The notes under the pieces: generated by a model
Told to the model about the DNA's origin: nothing
Databases searched by the model: none
Seen by the model: the letters and a program-made list of their open reading frames with translations, nothing else
Made by a program: the position numbers and the translations under genes
NCBI GenBank assembly: GCA_020881835.1
Contig: CP052876.1
Location: 310,001-374,000, forward strand
Source of the DNA: Kineosporiaceae bacterium SCSIO 59966
Lineage (GTDB): Bacteria > Actinomycetota > Actinomycetes > Actinomycetales > SCSIO-59966
Direction: 5' to 3'
DNA length: 64,000 nt
Shown: positions 9,711 through 18,547 of the stretch, piece after piece
Numbering within the stretch: the stretch's first letter is position 1
How the letters are laid out: each line of letters opens with the position of its first letter

Positions 9711-10412
9711 GTGACTGCTCCGGCCGGTGTGCACGCGGCAACCCTCACGGACAACTGCCTGACGCGCAACGACTGGGTGTGCTGGGAGTACGTCGCGACC
9801 CGCTCCGAGGTCCTGCTCGCCGAGACCCGGGAGCACGTCACGATCACCGTCTCCGCCGTACTCATCGGTGTGCTCGTCGCCGTCCCGCTCGCCGTGCTCG
9901 CCTACCGTGTCCGCGGGGCTCGCCCGCTGACCCTGGGGGTCGCCACCGCGCTCTACACGATCCCGTCGCTGGCGCTGTTCGCCCTGCTGCTGCCGCTGTT
10001 CGGACTCTCCGCGGCCACCGTCGTCACGGGGCTGGTGCTCTACTCGTTGACCATCCTCGTTCGCAACCTGCTGGCCGGCCTGGACGCCGTGGACGAGGAG
10101 GTCCGGGACGCCGCCCGCGGCATGGGGTTCGGTCCCGGCCGGATGCTGTGGCGGGTGGAGATGCCGCTCGCGCTCCCGGCCGCGTTCGCCGGCCTGCGCG
10201 TGGCCACGGTGTCGACCGTCGCGCTGACGACCGTCGGCACCGTCGTCGGCTTCGGCGGCCTCGGCGACCTGCTGACCCGCGGTCTGCGAGCCGACTTCCG
10301 CGCCGAGGTGCTCACCGCCTCGGTGCTGTGCGTCGTGCTCGCCGTCGTCTTCGACCTGATGCTGCTCGGGGCCCAACGGGCGCTTACGCCCTGGCAGCGG
10401 GGGAGGTCCTGA
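9711..10412 (+). CDS. Osmoprotectant ABC transporter permease (first)
   Basis: Inner-membrane component of the OpuC-type importer. About six hydrophobic helices, with the binding-protein-dependent transport motif in the loop D-A-A-R-G-M-G-F-G-P-G-R-M (the EAA contact site for the ATPase). It carries an unusual N-terminal segment before the first helix with two cysteines (DNCLTRNDWVCWEYV). The GTG at 9711 was chosen from the -10-like box 7 bp upstream; the frame upstream only reads antisense to the ATPase. The stop overlaps the next ATG (ATGA). Confidence 0.9.
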   Translation: MTAPAGVHAATLTDNCLTRNDWVCWEYVATRSEVLLAETREHVTITVSAVLIGVLVAVPLAVLAYRVRGARPLTLGVATALYTIPSLALFALLLPLFGLSAATVVTGLVLYSLTILVRNLLAGLDAVDEEVRDAARGMGFGPGRMLWRVEMPLALPAAFAGLRVATVSTVALTTVGTVVGFGGLGDLLTRGLRADFRAEVLTASVLCVVLAVVFDLMLLGAQRALTPWQRGRS

Positions 10413-11131
10413 TGGACTGGCTGCACGACGCGGTCGCCTGGCTCACCGACCCGGCGAACTGGCGCGGCAGCCGGGGTGTTCCGACCCTTCTCGTCGAGCA
10501 CCTCGGGCTGACCGCCGCCTCCCTCGGGCTGGCCTGCCTGGTCGCCCTTCCACTGGCTCTCTGGCTGGGGCACACCGGCCGCGGCGGTGTCCTCGCCGTC
10601 CAGATCAGCAACGTCGGCCGGGCGGTGCCGACGCTCGCCCTGCTCACGATTCTGGTGCTGGCAGACCGGCCGTTCGGGCTCACGACGCTGTCCGCGCTGG
10701 TCGCGTTCACCGCCTTCGCCGTGCCTCCGATCGTGACGAACACGTACGTGGGGATGCGGGACGTCGACCCCGGCGCCGTGGACGCCGCCCGCGGCATGGG
10801 CATGACCGGGATGCAGGTGCTGCGCCGGGTCGAGCTGCCGCTGGCCACGCCGCTGCTGATGACCGGTGTGCGGCTGGCCGCCGTGCAGCTGTTCGCCACG
10901 GTGTCCATCGCCGCGATCGCCGCCTTCGGCGGACTGGGCCGGATCGTCACTGCCGGCCTGGCCAACCGGGACGTCGGCCAGGTCGTCGCCGGTGCCGCGG
11001 TGATCGCCGGTCTCGCCCTGCTCGTCGAGATCGTCTTCGAGGTGGTCGGGCGTGCGGTCGACCCGGGAGCGCGCGCTCGCCGCCGTTCCGCCGCCCGCGC
11101 CAGGACGGCCGCCGGCACGCCCGCGACCTGA
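10412..11131 (+). CDS. Osmoprotectant ABC transporter permease (second)
   Basis: A paralogue of the preceding permease: same helix pattern, same D-A-A-R-G-M-G-M-T-G-M-Q coupling loop, 239 residues. Two dissimilar permeases forming a heterodimer is the OpuC/ProU-like arrangement of Gram-positive bacteria. The ATG at 10412 overlaps the previous stop and is preceded by GGGGGAGG. The binding protein gene follows after 141 bp, in which TTGACT (11191-11196) could be a -35 box, but I see no well-spaced -10. Confidence 0.91.
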   Translation: MDWLHDAVAWLTDPANWRGSRGVPTLLVEHLGLTAASLGLACLVALPLALWLGHTGRGGVLAVQISNVGRAVPTLALLTILVLADRPFGLTTLSALVAFTAFAVPPIVTNTYVGMRDVDPGAVDAARGMGMTGMQVLRRVELPLATPLLMTGVRLAAVQLFATVSIAAIAAFGGLGRIVTAGLANRDVGQVVAGAAVIAGLALLVEIVFEVVGRAVDPGARARRRSAARARTAAGTPAT

Positions 11132-11272
11132 CCGGCGACCGTGACGCACTCGTTACCCGGTCCGGGCTGCGGCCCTCACCCGACCGGTGATTGACTCGGG
11201 GCAGCGGGTGACAACCACGTGCCCGCCGGACACGCGCGGCCCCGGCGCCGCGGGACACAGAAGGCGGTGACC

Positions 11273-12223
11273 ATGGTGCGACGCACGTCCTGGTTGGCGG
11301 TCCTGGCCGGCGCGGCCCTCACGCTCTCGGCCTGCGCCGGCGACGACGCCCTCGACCCCGGTGACGGCACCACGACCTCGTCGGGCGCCGACGGGCAGAC
11401 CGTCGTCGTCGGCGGGGCCAACTTCACCGAGATGCAGATCATGCAGGCGATCTACGTTGAGCTCCTCGAGGACGCGGGCTTCACCACCGAGACCGTCTCC
11501 GCGGACAACCGGGAGCTGTACTTCCCCGAGCTCGCCAGTGGTGCCATCGACGTCGTCCCGGAGTACGCGGCCACCCTGGCCGAGTTCCTCAACCTCGGGG
11601 CGAACGGCCCGGGCGCCGAGCCGATCGCGACGAACGACGCAGCGGAGACCGTCGAGGCGATGCGGCCCCTTGCCGAGGAGCAGGGCGTGATCCTGCTCGA
11701 GCCGGCCCAGGCCGCCGACCAGAACGGCTTCGCCGTCACCGCGGAGTTCGCCGAGGAGAACGACCTGCAGACCCTCAGCGACCTCGGCGATCTGGACCAG
11801 CCCATCGTCCTCGCCGCGACCGAGGAGTGCCCGGAGCGGCCCTTCTGCGCCCCGGGTCTGGAGGAGACCTACGGCATCGAGATCTCCGACGTCCTGCCGA
11901 CCGGGTTCGGGTCGCCGCAGACCAAGGCCGCCGTCACCGCCGGCGACGCCCAGCTCGGCCTCGTCGCCACCACTGACGGTCGCCTCGCCGAGGACGGGCT
12001 GGTGCTGCTCGAGGACGACAAGCGCCTCCAGCTGGCTGACAACCTCGTCCCCGCGGTCAACGAGGAGGCCGCCGGCGACGCGCTCGTCGAGGCGCTCAAC
12101 CGGCTCGCCGACGAGCTCACCACCGAGGACCTCGTCGAGCTGAACCGGCAGGTGGACGCCGAGCGGCAGCAGGCTCCGGACGTCGCCCGGGCCTGGCTCG
12201 AGGAGAAGGGCCTCATCGGCTGA
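11273..12223 (+). CDS. Osmoprotectant-binding lipoprotein (OpuCC/OsmX-like)
   Basis: Extracellular substrate-binding protein of the OpuC-type importer, tethered by lipid. The N-terminus MVRRTSWLAV... ends in the lipobox L-S-A-C with Cys at residue 21. The remainder has the QAT-family pattern (VVVGGANFTEMQIMQ near the start, ELASGAIDVVPEYAATL, GFGSPQTKAAV). I chose the ATG at 11273 because it gives a proper signal peptide and follows AAGGCGGTG; 18 more codons are open upstream. Length is 316 residues. It ends 57 bp before the convergent DUF1684 gene, with one motif A copy between. Confidence 0.92.
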   Translation: MVRRTSWLAVLAGAALTLSACAGDDALDPGDGTTTSSGADGQTVVVGGANFTEMQIMQAIYVELLEDAGFTTETVSADNRELYFPELASGAIDVVPEYAATLAEFLNLGANGPGAEPIATNDAAETVEAMRPLAEEQGVILLEPAQAADQNGFAVTAEFAEENDLQTLSDLGDLDQPIVLAATEECPERPFCAPGLEETYGIEISDVLPTGFGSPQTKAAVTAGDAQLGLVATTDGRLAEDGLVLLEDDKRLQLADNLVPAVNEEAAGDALVEALNRLADELTTEDLVELNRQVDAERQQAPDVARAWLEEKGLIG

Positions 12224-12262
12224 CCCGTCTCTCCGGATCCGTGACCCTGCGGTCCCGCTGCG

Positions 12263-12284
12263 GGTGGCGGGACTGCATGATCAC
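12263..12284 (+). repeat. Solo motif A, supplies stop codon of DUF1684 gene
   Basis: Complete motif A between convergent genes. Read on the minus strand, its TGA (12283-12281) is the stop of the DUF1684 gene, the same situation as at 7611. Confidence 0.9.
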
Positions 12285-12889
12285 GGCGGGGTGAGCTCGC
12301 CGACGGGGACGGGGGTGGCCAGGTGGTTCGCCGGCGGCGCCAGCGGGCAGGACCAGGCCGGGTCGTAGGCGCACGACGGGTTGTAGGCGAAGTTGAGGTC
12401 GACGACGAGAGCGTCCGGGCTTCCGCCGAGGTCGGCACCCTTGACCGTGTCGAGCAGGTAGCGGCCGCCGCCGAAGGACGAGGTTCCGGACGTCGCGTCG
12501 CGCAGCGGCAGGAACAGTCCCCCGCCGTAGGAGTCCAGCCACCAGACGGCGAGCGGACCAAGGCCGGGCAGCTCCACGGTGCCCACCCGGTGGAAGGGAA
12601 CGATCCCGTCGGTGCCGGTGGGGTACTCGAAGCTCTCTGTCGCCGTGTCGGTGCGCACCGGGACGACGAACCGGAACGCGGGGTCGTAGTCGGCCACCGG
12701 GAGCCCCGTGAAGGTGTGCCGGTCGGGCAGCAGCAGCGGCGAGGCCGGGTGGTGGGCGAACAGCTCGTCCCGGCCGGCCCGCCAGGTGGCGTGCGCGGCG
12801 GCCGGGTCACCGGCCGCCTGGCGGCGCACGTTCGCGTACAGGGTGCTCACCTGACGACGCCAGTCCAGCACGTCGAGCTCGGAGGTCAT
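12281..12889 (-). CDS. DUF1684 family protein
   Basis: A 202-residue cytosolic protein without signal peptide, matching DUF1684 by its central WRAGRDELFAHHPASPL block, YDPAFRF and the C-terminal DLNFAYNPSCAYDPAW cysteine-containing block. The function of the family is unknown to me. The ATG at 12889 has the -10-like TAACGT (12897-12902, minus strand) 7 bp upstream and no ribosome binding site, suggesting its own leaderless promoter although nuoD lies just upstream on the same strand. The stop codon is provided by a repeat element. Confidence 0.86.
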   Translation of the reverse strand: MTSELDVLDWRRQVSTLYANVRRQAAGDPAAAHATWRAGRDELFAHHPASPLLLPDRHTFTGLPVADYDPAFRFVVPVRTDTATESFEYPTGTDGIVPFHRVGTVELPGLGPLAVWWLDSYGGGLFLPLRDATSGTSSFGGGRYLLDTVKGADLGGSPDALVVDLNFAYNPSCAYDPAWSCPLAPPANHLATPVPVGELTPP

Positions 12890-12924
12890 GCCCAGGACGT
12901 TAGTGCCGCCCTGGGACGGGGGTC

Positions 12925-14124
12925 TCACTTGTCGACGTCGCCCACGACGAAGAACATCGAGCCCATCACCGCGACGAGGTCGGAGATGAGGTTGCCTGGC
13001 AGCAGCTCGGAGAGCGCCTGGACGTTGTTGAACGAGGCCGACCGCAGCTTGAGCCGCCACGGCGTCTTGTCGCCACGGGAGACGAGGTAGTACCCGTTGA
13101 GGCCCAACGGGTTCTCGGTCCACGCGTAGCAGGCGCCCTCCGGGACCCGCAGCACCTTCGGCAGCCGCTGGTCGATCGGTCCCGGTGGCAGGGACCGCAG
13201 CTGCTCGGTGCACGCGCGGGCCAGGTCCAGGGAGACGTGCACCTGCTCGAGCAGGCACTCGAACCGCGCCAGGGCGTCGCCCTCGGTCCGGGTCACCACC
13301 CGCCCCGGTCCGCCGGGTCCGAACAGCTCCCCGTACGCCAGGTAGGGCTCGTCCCGGCGCAGGTCGAGGTCGACCCCGCTGGCTCGGGCGATCGGCCCGC
13401 TCACCCCGTAGGCCAGCGCCGTCTCGCGGCTCAGCACCCCGACGCCGCGGGTCCGGGCGCGCAGGATCTCGTTGCCGACGAGCAGGCCCTCGAGGTCCGG
13501 CAGGCGCCGCCGAACCGCTTGCACTGCCGCGTCCACCCGGTCCAGCCAGCCGGCCGGCAGGTCCGCCTTGAGCCCGCCGACCCGGTTGAACATGTAGTGG
13601 ATCCGGCCCCCGGAGAGCTCCTCCATCACCGCCTGCAGCTTCTCGCGCTCGTCGAACGCGTAGAACATCGGGGTGATCGCGCCCAGCTCCAGGGGGAACG
13701 ACCCGAGGAACATGAGGTGGCTGAGCACCCGGTTCAGCTCGGCGAGCAGGGTGCGGGCCCACACCGCCCGCTCGGGCACCTCCATCCCCAGCATCCGCTC
13801 GGTGGCCAGGACGACGCCGAGCTCGTTGGAGAACGCGCTGAGCCAGTCGTGCCGGTTGGCGAGGACGATGATCTGGCGGTAGTCGCGGGCCTCGAAGAGC
13901 TTCTCCGCGCCGCGGTGCATGTAACCGACGACCGGCTCGGCGCTCACCACCCGTTCGCCGTCGACGACGAGCCGCAGCCGCAGCACCCCGTGCGTGGCCG
14001 GGTGCTGCGGGCCGATGTTGAGCAGCATCTCGGTGGTCGGCAGCCGGCCCGGGTCGGAGGACACGCTGCCGGCACCCAGACCGACGACCAGCTCCCGTTC
14101 CGCCACGCTGGCCGAGTCTGCCAC
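12925..14124 (-). CDS. nuoD: NADH-quinone oxidoreductase subunit D homologue, orphan
   Basis: Homologue of the 49-kDa complex I subunit that helps form the quinone site. Visible blocks: [54 protein letters not shown], and the C-terminal half to [14 protein letters not shown]. About 399 residues, roughly full length. No other nuo gene is in the window, so it is a stand-alone copy; orphan nuoD2-type genes occur in other actinomycetes. The GTG at 14124 is chosen for position and a nearby GGTGGAGAG; the GTG at 14106 is an alternative. A MidA/NDUFAF7-like methyltransferase gene is about 2.7 kb away. Confidence 0.9.
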   Translation of the reverse strand: MADSASVAERELVVGLGAGSVSSDPGRLPTTEMLLNIGPQHPATHGVLRLRLVVDGERVVSAEPVVGYMHRGAEKLFEARDYRQIIVLANRHDWLSAFSNELGVVLATERMLGMEVPERAVWARTLLAELNRVLSHLMFLGSFPLELGAITPMFYAFDEREKLQAVMEELSGGRIHYMFNRVGGLKADLPAGWLDRVDAAVQAVRRRLPDLEGLLVGNEILRARTRGVGVLSRETALAYGVSGPIARASGVDLDLRRDEPYLAYGELFGPGGPGRVVTRTEGDALARFECLLEQVHVSLDLARACTEQLRSLPPGPIDQRLPKVLRVPEGACYAWTENPLGLNGYYLVSRGDKTPWRLKLRSASFNNVQALSELLPGNLISDLVAVMGSMFFVVGDVDK

Positions 14125-14184
14125 CTCTCCACCGTGGTCGTGGGTCTGGGACGATCGCTGCAGACCGCCGACCACAGGAGCGAG

Positions 14185-14667
14185 ATGGACCCCTTCGAGC
14201 CCCCGGGCGTCACCTGGACGTCGATCTCCCCCCGGCTCGCGACCGCCCGCCGGATCGTGCTCGGCGTCGTCCTCGGCGTGTCCGTGCTGCCGTTCGTCGC
14301 GGCCTGGCTCCTGTTCGACACCGCCTGGCCGCTGCTCGCCGTGGTCCTGCTGGGCGCCGTCGGCGGGTGGGCCTGGTGGGTGATCGGCCGGCAGGTGCGC
14401 GCCTGGGGGTACGCCGAGCACGAGGACGACCTGCTCGTGCGCAAGGGCGTCGTGTTCCGCTCGATGGTCGTGGTCCCCTACGGCCGCATGCAGTACGTCG
14501 ACGTCCAGGCCGGGCCGCTGGACCGCCGGCTGGGGATCGCCAGGGTGCAGCTGCACACCGCGAGCGCCGCCACCGACGCCGTCATCCCCGGCCTGCCGCC
14601 CGAGGAGGCCGCCCGGCTGCGGGACCGGCTGGCCCGCCGCGGCGAGGCTCGACTGGCGGGTCTGTGA
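14185..14667 (+). CDS. Bacterial PH-domain (DUF304) membrane protein, small
   Basis: Two adjacent membrane helices (residues about 26-70) followed by a bacterial PH-like domain (PF03703 type) with the typical R-x-G-x-x-x-R-x-x-V-V-P-Y-G-R-x-Q block. 160 residues. The ATG at 14185 follows AGGAG at 14177-14181. Its stop overlaps the next gene, which carries three more such domains. This two-gene pair (YdbS/YdbT-like) is widespread in Gram-positives; in Bacillus the relatives have been linked to resistance to some antimicrobial peptides, but a role here is unknown. Confidence 0.86.
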   Translation: MDPFEPPGVTWTSISPRLATARRIVLGVVLGVSVLPFVAAWLLFDTAWPLLAVVLLGAVGGWAWWVIGRQVRAWGYAEHEDDLLVRKGVVFRSMVVVPYGRMQYVDVQAGPLDRRLGIARVQLHTASAATDAVIPGLPPEEAARLRDRLARRGEARLAGL

Positions 14668-16181
14668 ACGAGCAGCACTCCTCGCAGCAGCAGCCCGGCG
14701 TCCCGTGGTCCGAGCCGGGGGCCCCGCCGCAACTGGCGCCCGAGGCGGACGGCAGCTGGCACCGGCTGCACCCGGTGACCCCGGTCATCCGCAGCTGGAA
14801 GGTCGTCGCCGTCCTGCTCGTCGTCTACGTCCAGCAGCGCAGCGACGCGCTGTTCGCCGGCCAGGGACTGCCCGGCCGCACCGAGGTCCTGGTGTCCGTC
14901 GGGCTGCTCCTGATCGGCGTCCTCGTCGGCGTCGCGGCTTCGGCCTTGTCCTGGCGGATGACCCGTTACCAGGTGGACGGCGAGGCCGTGCACCTGCACA
15001 GCGGGGTGCTGTTCCGGCAGCAGCGCCAGGCGCGGCTCGACCGGCTCCAGGCCGTCGACGTCGTCCAGCCCCTGCTGGCCAGGATCCTCGGACTGGCCGA
15101 GCTGCGCCTGGAGGTGGCCGGTGGTGCCGGCTCCGACGTTCGGCTCGCCTACCTCAAGGAGGCCGAGGCCCAACGGCTGCGCAACACCCTGCTGGCCCGG
15201 GCGGCCGGGGTCCGGTACGAGACCGCCGAGGCGCCCGAGGCCCCCGAGCGGGAGGTGCTCACCGTGCCGGTCGACCGGCTGCTCGCCTCCCTCCTGCGCT
15301 CCGGGACGACGGTCGCGCTCGTCCTCACCGCGGCGGCCCTTCTCGTCGGCGTCGTGTGGCTCGACCTGCCGGGCCTGCTCGCCGGTCTCGGCCCGGCCCT
15401 GCTCGCCACCGCCATCGCGGTCTGGACGCGGTTCAGCCACGAGTTCAGCTTCCGGGTGGCGGTGTCCCCCGACGGGGTCCGGCTGCGGCACGGCCTGCTG
15501 GAGCAGCGGGCCCAGACGGTCCCGCCGGGCCGGGTGCAGGCGCTGCGGCTCAGCCAGCCGCTGCTGTGGCGGCGGCCCGACTGGTGGCGCGTCGAGATCA
15601 ACGTCGCCGGCTACGGGGGCGGGCAGGAGGAGGGCACGGCGAACGTGCTGCTGCCGGTCGGCCCGCGCGAGGACGCCGTCGCGGTGCTGTCGCTGGTGCT
15701 GCCGGACCTCGGGGTGCAGGACCCGGTCGCGGCCCTGGACGACGGTCTGAGCGGCACGACGGCCGAACGCGGCTGGGTCGTCGCGCCCTCGCGGTCCCGG
15801 TGGGTCGACTGGGTGTCGTGGCGGCGCAACGGATACCTCGTCGCGGGCACCGCGCTGCTGCTGCGCCGCGGGCGGCTGTGGCGCCAGCTGGACGTCGTCC
15901 CGCACGAGCGCACCCAGAGCCTCGGCCTCAACCAGGGACCGCTCCAGCGCCGGCTCCGGCTGGCCACGATGGCCGCCCACCCGACGCCGGGGCCGGTGCA
16001 GCCGACCGTGTCCCACCTCGACGCCGAGGTGGCGCTCGGCCTGCTGACCGAGCAGGCAGAGCGGGCCCGCCGGGCCCGCCGGGGCGCCGGACCGGAGCGG
16101 TGGATGGCGGACGCCGCTCCCCCGGCGGACCCGGGGGCGCCGGCCGACCGGGGGACCGGCCCGCCGCAGCCACCTGGGTGA
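14664..16181 (+). CDS. YdbT-like membrane protein with three bacterial PH domains
   Basis: 505 residues with four clear membrane helices (about 42-58, 75-95, 205-224 and 230-250) and repeated PH-like domains: one after the first pair of helices ([19 protein letters not shown]), one after the second ([19 protein letters not shown]), and a C-terminal one ([19 protein letters not shown]). The shared G-x-L-x-R-x-x-x-x-x-P-x-x-R-x-Q pattern is why I group them. The GTG at 14664 overlaps the previous stop by 4 bp. It ends 15 bp from the convergent lipoprotein gene. Function is not known. Confidence 0.85.
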   Translation: MNEQHSSQQQPGVPWSEPGAPPQLAPEADGSWHRLHPVTPVIRSWKVVAVLLVVYVQQRSDALFAGQGLPGRTEVLVSVGLLLIGVLVGVAASALSWRMTRYQVDGEAVHLHSGVLFRQQRQARLDRLQAVDVVQPLLARILGLAELRLEVAGGAGSDVRLAYLKEAEAQRLRNTLLARAAGVRYETAEAPEAPEREVLTVPVDRLLASLLRSGTTVALVLTAAALLVGVVWLDLPGLLAGLGPALLATAIAVWTRFSHEFSFRVAVSPDGVRLRHGLLEQRAQTVPPGRVQALRLSQPLLWRRPDWWRVEINVAGYGGGQEEGTANVLLPVGPREDAVAVLSLVLPDLGVQDPVAALDDGLSGTTAERGWVVAPSRSRWVDWVSWRRNGYLVAGTALLLRRGRLWRQLDVVPHERTQSLGLNQGPLQRRLRLATMAAHPTPGPVQPTVSHLDAEVALGLLTEQAERARRARRGAGPERWMADAAPPADPGAPADRGTGPPQPPG

Positions 16182-16196
16182 GCACGGCCGGCGGCC

Positions 16197-16763
16197 TCAG
16201 TCGCACAGCGGCACGGTGTCGAGGCGGACCAGCTCGCCGCCGGCGTAGGCCACGGCGACGAGCAGGCTCTCCCGGCCGGGTAGGCGCAGGAACTCCTCCA
16301 GCGACGCGGGCCGGGACACGAGCCCGGCCGAGGCGCCGTCGGCCTGCGGTGGCACGCAGGTGTTGACGACCACCTGGGGGTCGGCGGCGACCGGCACCCG
16401 GTAGGTCCGCTCGGTGTTCTGGTTGGTGAACCGGTCCCGCGTGGTCGGCTCGAGCGGGACGCCGTCACGTGCGAGCACGGCGTCGTCCACCCCGAGGACC
16501 GTCCAGCGGTCGACCAGGAGCACCACGGGGCCGTCCTGGTCGTCGAGGACGTCGACGACCGTGCCGACGTCGTGACCGCGCCCGGTGACGTCGCTGGCCG
16601 GTTGGACCGCCACCGGCGGCGGGCTGGCGGTGACTCGGCTCGGTTCGGTGACTGGGCTCGGTTCGACGACGGTCCGGGTGACCGTGGCGACGGGTGCGCT
16701 GTCGCCCTGCCCGCACCCGGCGAGCAGGCCGACCGCAACTATCAGGGACCCCGACCGGCGCAC
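16197..16763 (-). CDS. Putative lipoprotein of unknown function
   Basis: Starting at the GTG at 16763, the protein begins VRRSGSLIVAVGLLAGC, a textbook lipoprotein signal with Cys at residue 17. A Thr/Pro/Val-rich linker follows, then a domain of about 130 residues with two cysteines (NTCVPP and the C-terminal LCD). I recognise no family. An upstream in-frame GTG at 16802 would place a non-signal stretch before the lipobox and overlap the neighbouring gene. The methyltransferase stop lies 14 bp upstream, so co-transcription is likely. Confidence 0.72.
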   Translation of the reverse strand: MRRSGSLIVAVGLLAGCGQGDSAPVATVTRTVVEPSPVTEPSRVTASPPPVAVQPASDVTGRGHDVGTVVDVLDDQDGPVVLLVDRWTVLGVDDAVLARDGVPLEPTTRDRFTNQNTERTYRVPVAADPQVVVNTCVPPQADGASAGLVSRPASLEEFLRLPGRESLLVAVAYAGGELVRLDTVPLCD

Positions 16764-16777
16764 AGCAGGACACCTTG

Positions 16778-17776
16778 TCAAGACAGTGTCCGGAATGTCC
16801 ACGCCAGGCTCTCCTTGGCCTGCTCGCCGACCGGGTGCAGCACCCAGCCGAAGGAGCCCAGGCCGTGCGGGTCGAGCAGCTCGGCCACCTCGCCGGCGGC
16901 CGACAGCCTCCACAGCCGGGCGACCGGGTCGTTGCCGGGAGGTGCCGCCGGAGCGGACACCCCGAGCGCGCGCAGCGCGGCGGCCTGGTCCAGGCGGAGG
17001 CCGCCCGGTCGTGCGGCGGCCACCGAGTCCAGCGCGACGGAGGCGGTGACGTCGCACCCGCCGTCCGGCACTGGTACCACCTGCCGGCCCCGGGCGTACC
17101 CGGCCAGGCTGCCACCGGGAGGCCGGGTCGCCGCGTCGTGGCCGTAGTCGACGGCGAGGGCCAGCCCGCCGTGCCGCGCGAGCCGGTCGACGAGCGCACA
17201 CCAGACCAGGTCCCGGGTCAGCCCCACCTCGGCGCGTGCCCCGGGCTCGGCGAGCGGCCACCAGCGCGTGCACCAGGCGCGCTCGTCCGGCCGCGGCGGG
17301 GGCCCGAGCCGCTCCCGGCCGGTCTCGTCGACGAGCACGACCCGGGCAAGCCCGGCGTCGTCCACCTCCAGGACGGTGGTCGGGACGACGTCGAGCAGCT
17401 CCCAGCCGAGGAGCAGGGTCGGTCCCGTCGGGTCCGGGACGTCGGTGCACCACTCCACCGCGGCCGTGAGCCCGGCCGGTCGGTCAGTGACGTCGACGGC
17501 GGTCACCGTGAGGCTCGGATCGGCCGCGGCGATCTGGACGGCGAGCTCGCCGCGGCCGGCGCCGACGTCCAGGACGCCGGTGCAACCGGTCTGCCGGGCC
17601 AGCCGGGCCAAGGCCCGCCCGAGCAGCCCGGACGACGACGCGTGAGCAGCGGTGCGGAAGTGCCCGGCCGGTCCCTCGGGGCGCCGGTAGAAGCCGCGGG
17701 GCCCGTACAAGGCCTCCTGCCAGGCCTCCTGCCACGGCTGGTACGTCATGGCTGGTAGATCCCGGTCCAGGCTCAC
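16778..17776 (-). CDS. MidA/NDUFAF7-like SAM-dependent methyltransferase
   Basis: 332 residues with a Rossmann methyltransferase core: the SAM site V-L-D-V-G-A-G-R-G-E-L near residues 75-85, LTVTAVDVTDRP, and the family-specific segments near the N-terminus (tyrosine-rich, GPRGFYRRPEGPAGHF) and near the end (GSFGWVLHPVG). This resembles the DUF185/COG1565 group, whose mitochondrial member NDUFAF7 methylates an arginine of the NuoD homologue NDUFS2. The GTG at 17776 overlaps the upstream gene stop by 4 bp; ATG 17749 is an alternative. The nearby orphan nuoD suggests, but does not prove, a substrate. Confidence 0.82.
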   Translation of the reverse strand: MSLDRDLPAMTYQPWQEAWQEALYGPRGFYRRPEGPAGHFRTAAHASSSGLLGRALARLARQTGCTGVLDVGAGRGELAVQIAAADPSLTVTAVDVTDRPAGLTAAVEWCTDVPDPTGPTLLLGWELLDVVPTTVLEVDDAGLARVVLVDETGRERLGPPPRPDERAWCTRWWPLAEPGARAEVGLTRDLVWCALVDRLARHGGLALAVDYGHDAATRPPGGSLAGYARGRQVVPVPDGGCDVTASVALDSVAAARPGGLRLDQAAALRALGVSAPAAPPGNDPVARLWRLSAAGEVAELLDPHGLGSFGWVLHPVGEQAKESLAWTFRTLS

Positions 17777-18510
17777 GCGCGTCGCAGGACGACGGCGACG
17801 TCGGTGACGGTGAACAGGAACTGCCCGGCACCGGCGAGGCGGCGCAGACCCTCCACCCAGCCGGCGGCCCGGGCCGCCAGCTCGGCGTCGTCCTGGGTTG
17901 CCGCCAGCACCCCCGTCGCCACCTTCCAGGCGACCGAGCCCTCGTCGAACCGGCGGTGCGCGTCCGCCCACGCTGCCACCTCCACCGTGTCGAAGGCAGC
18001 GCCACGGTCGACGGCCGCGTCGGCCAGGGCGAGCAGCTTGCGGCCCATGAAGCCGTCGGCGCGGCCGGCGCCCCGGGGGACCACCTCGACGAACCGGTCG
18101 ACGAGCCGGCGGGTCAGCGCGTCGTCCGTGCTGGTGAACAGCGCGGTGTCCCAGTCGCTGTGGGCGAGGACGAGGTAGCCGCCCGGACGCAGCACCCGAT
18201 GGCACTCCAGCAGGTGCCCGGCAGGGTCGGCGAGGTGCTCGGCGACGTTGAGGGACACCACCCGGTCGACGGCGGCGTCCGCCAGCGGCAGCCGGGCGTC
18301 GAGGTCGGCGATCCGGCTGCGGACCCGGATGTCCTGCAGCAGGTCGTCGTCCAGGGCGGACACCTGGTCCACGGCGTGCACGAGCACCGGGGACGGGTCG
18401 TGCTCGAGCAGGGCCCGGACGAGCCGACCCTCACCGCAGCCGAGGTCGGCGACGACGAGGCCGTGGGTGTCGAGCCGGGCCCGGGCGACGACCTCCGCAT
18501 GACGTCCCAC
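17773..18510 (-). CDS. Class I SAM-dependent methyltransferase
   Basis: 245 residues with a complete SAM-binding fold: motif I V-A-D-L-G-C-G-E-G-R-L near residues 20-30, motif II SALDDDLLQ, the VDRVVSLNVAEHL acidic-loop block, and LRPGGYLVLAHSDWD. Substrate unknown. The GTG at 18510 is fixed by a -10-like TAGGGT (18518-18523, minus strand) 7 bp upstream and by the absence of a ribosome binding site. It overlaps the MidA-like gene by 4 bp, so the two methyltransferases and the lipoprotein form one operon. Confidence 0.85.
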   Translation of the reverse strand: MGRHAEVVARARLDTHGLVVADLGCGEGRLVRALLEHDPSPVLVHAVDQVSALDDDLLQDIRVRSRIADLDARLPLADAAVDRVVSLNVAEHLADPAGHLLECHRVLRPGGYLVLAHSDWDTALFTSTDDALTRRLVDRFVEVVPRGAGRADGFMGRKLLALADAAVDRGAAFDTVEVAAWADAHRRFDEGSVAWKVATGVLAATQDDAELAARAAGWVEGLRRLAGAGQFLFTVTDVAVVLRRA

Positions 18511-18517
18511 GACGGCA

Positions 18518-18539
18518 ACCCTACGGCGGCCGGTACCGT
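18518..18539. promoter_or_regulatory. Divergent leaderless promoter pair
   Basis: Two -10-like hexamers lie back to back: TAGGGT on the minus strand at 18518-18523, 7 bp from the GTG at 18510, and TACCGT on the plus strand at 18534-18539, 8 bp from the GTG at 18548. Only 37 bp separate the two start codons. Confidence 0.55.
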
Positions 18540-18547
18540 GCCAGGCC

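Noticed and set aside
16764-16802. Earlier GTG start (16802) for the lipoprotein at 16197-16763
   Set aside because: It overlaps the methyltransferase gene and places a non-signal stretch before the basic n-region.
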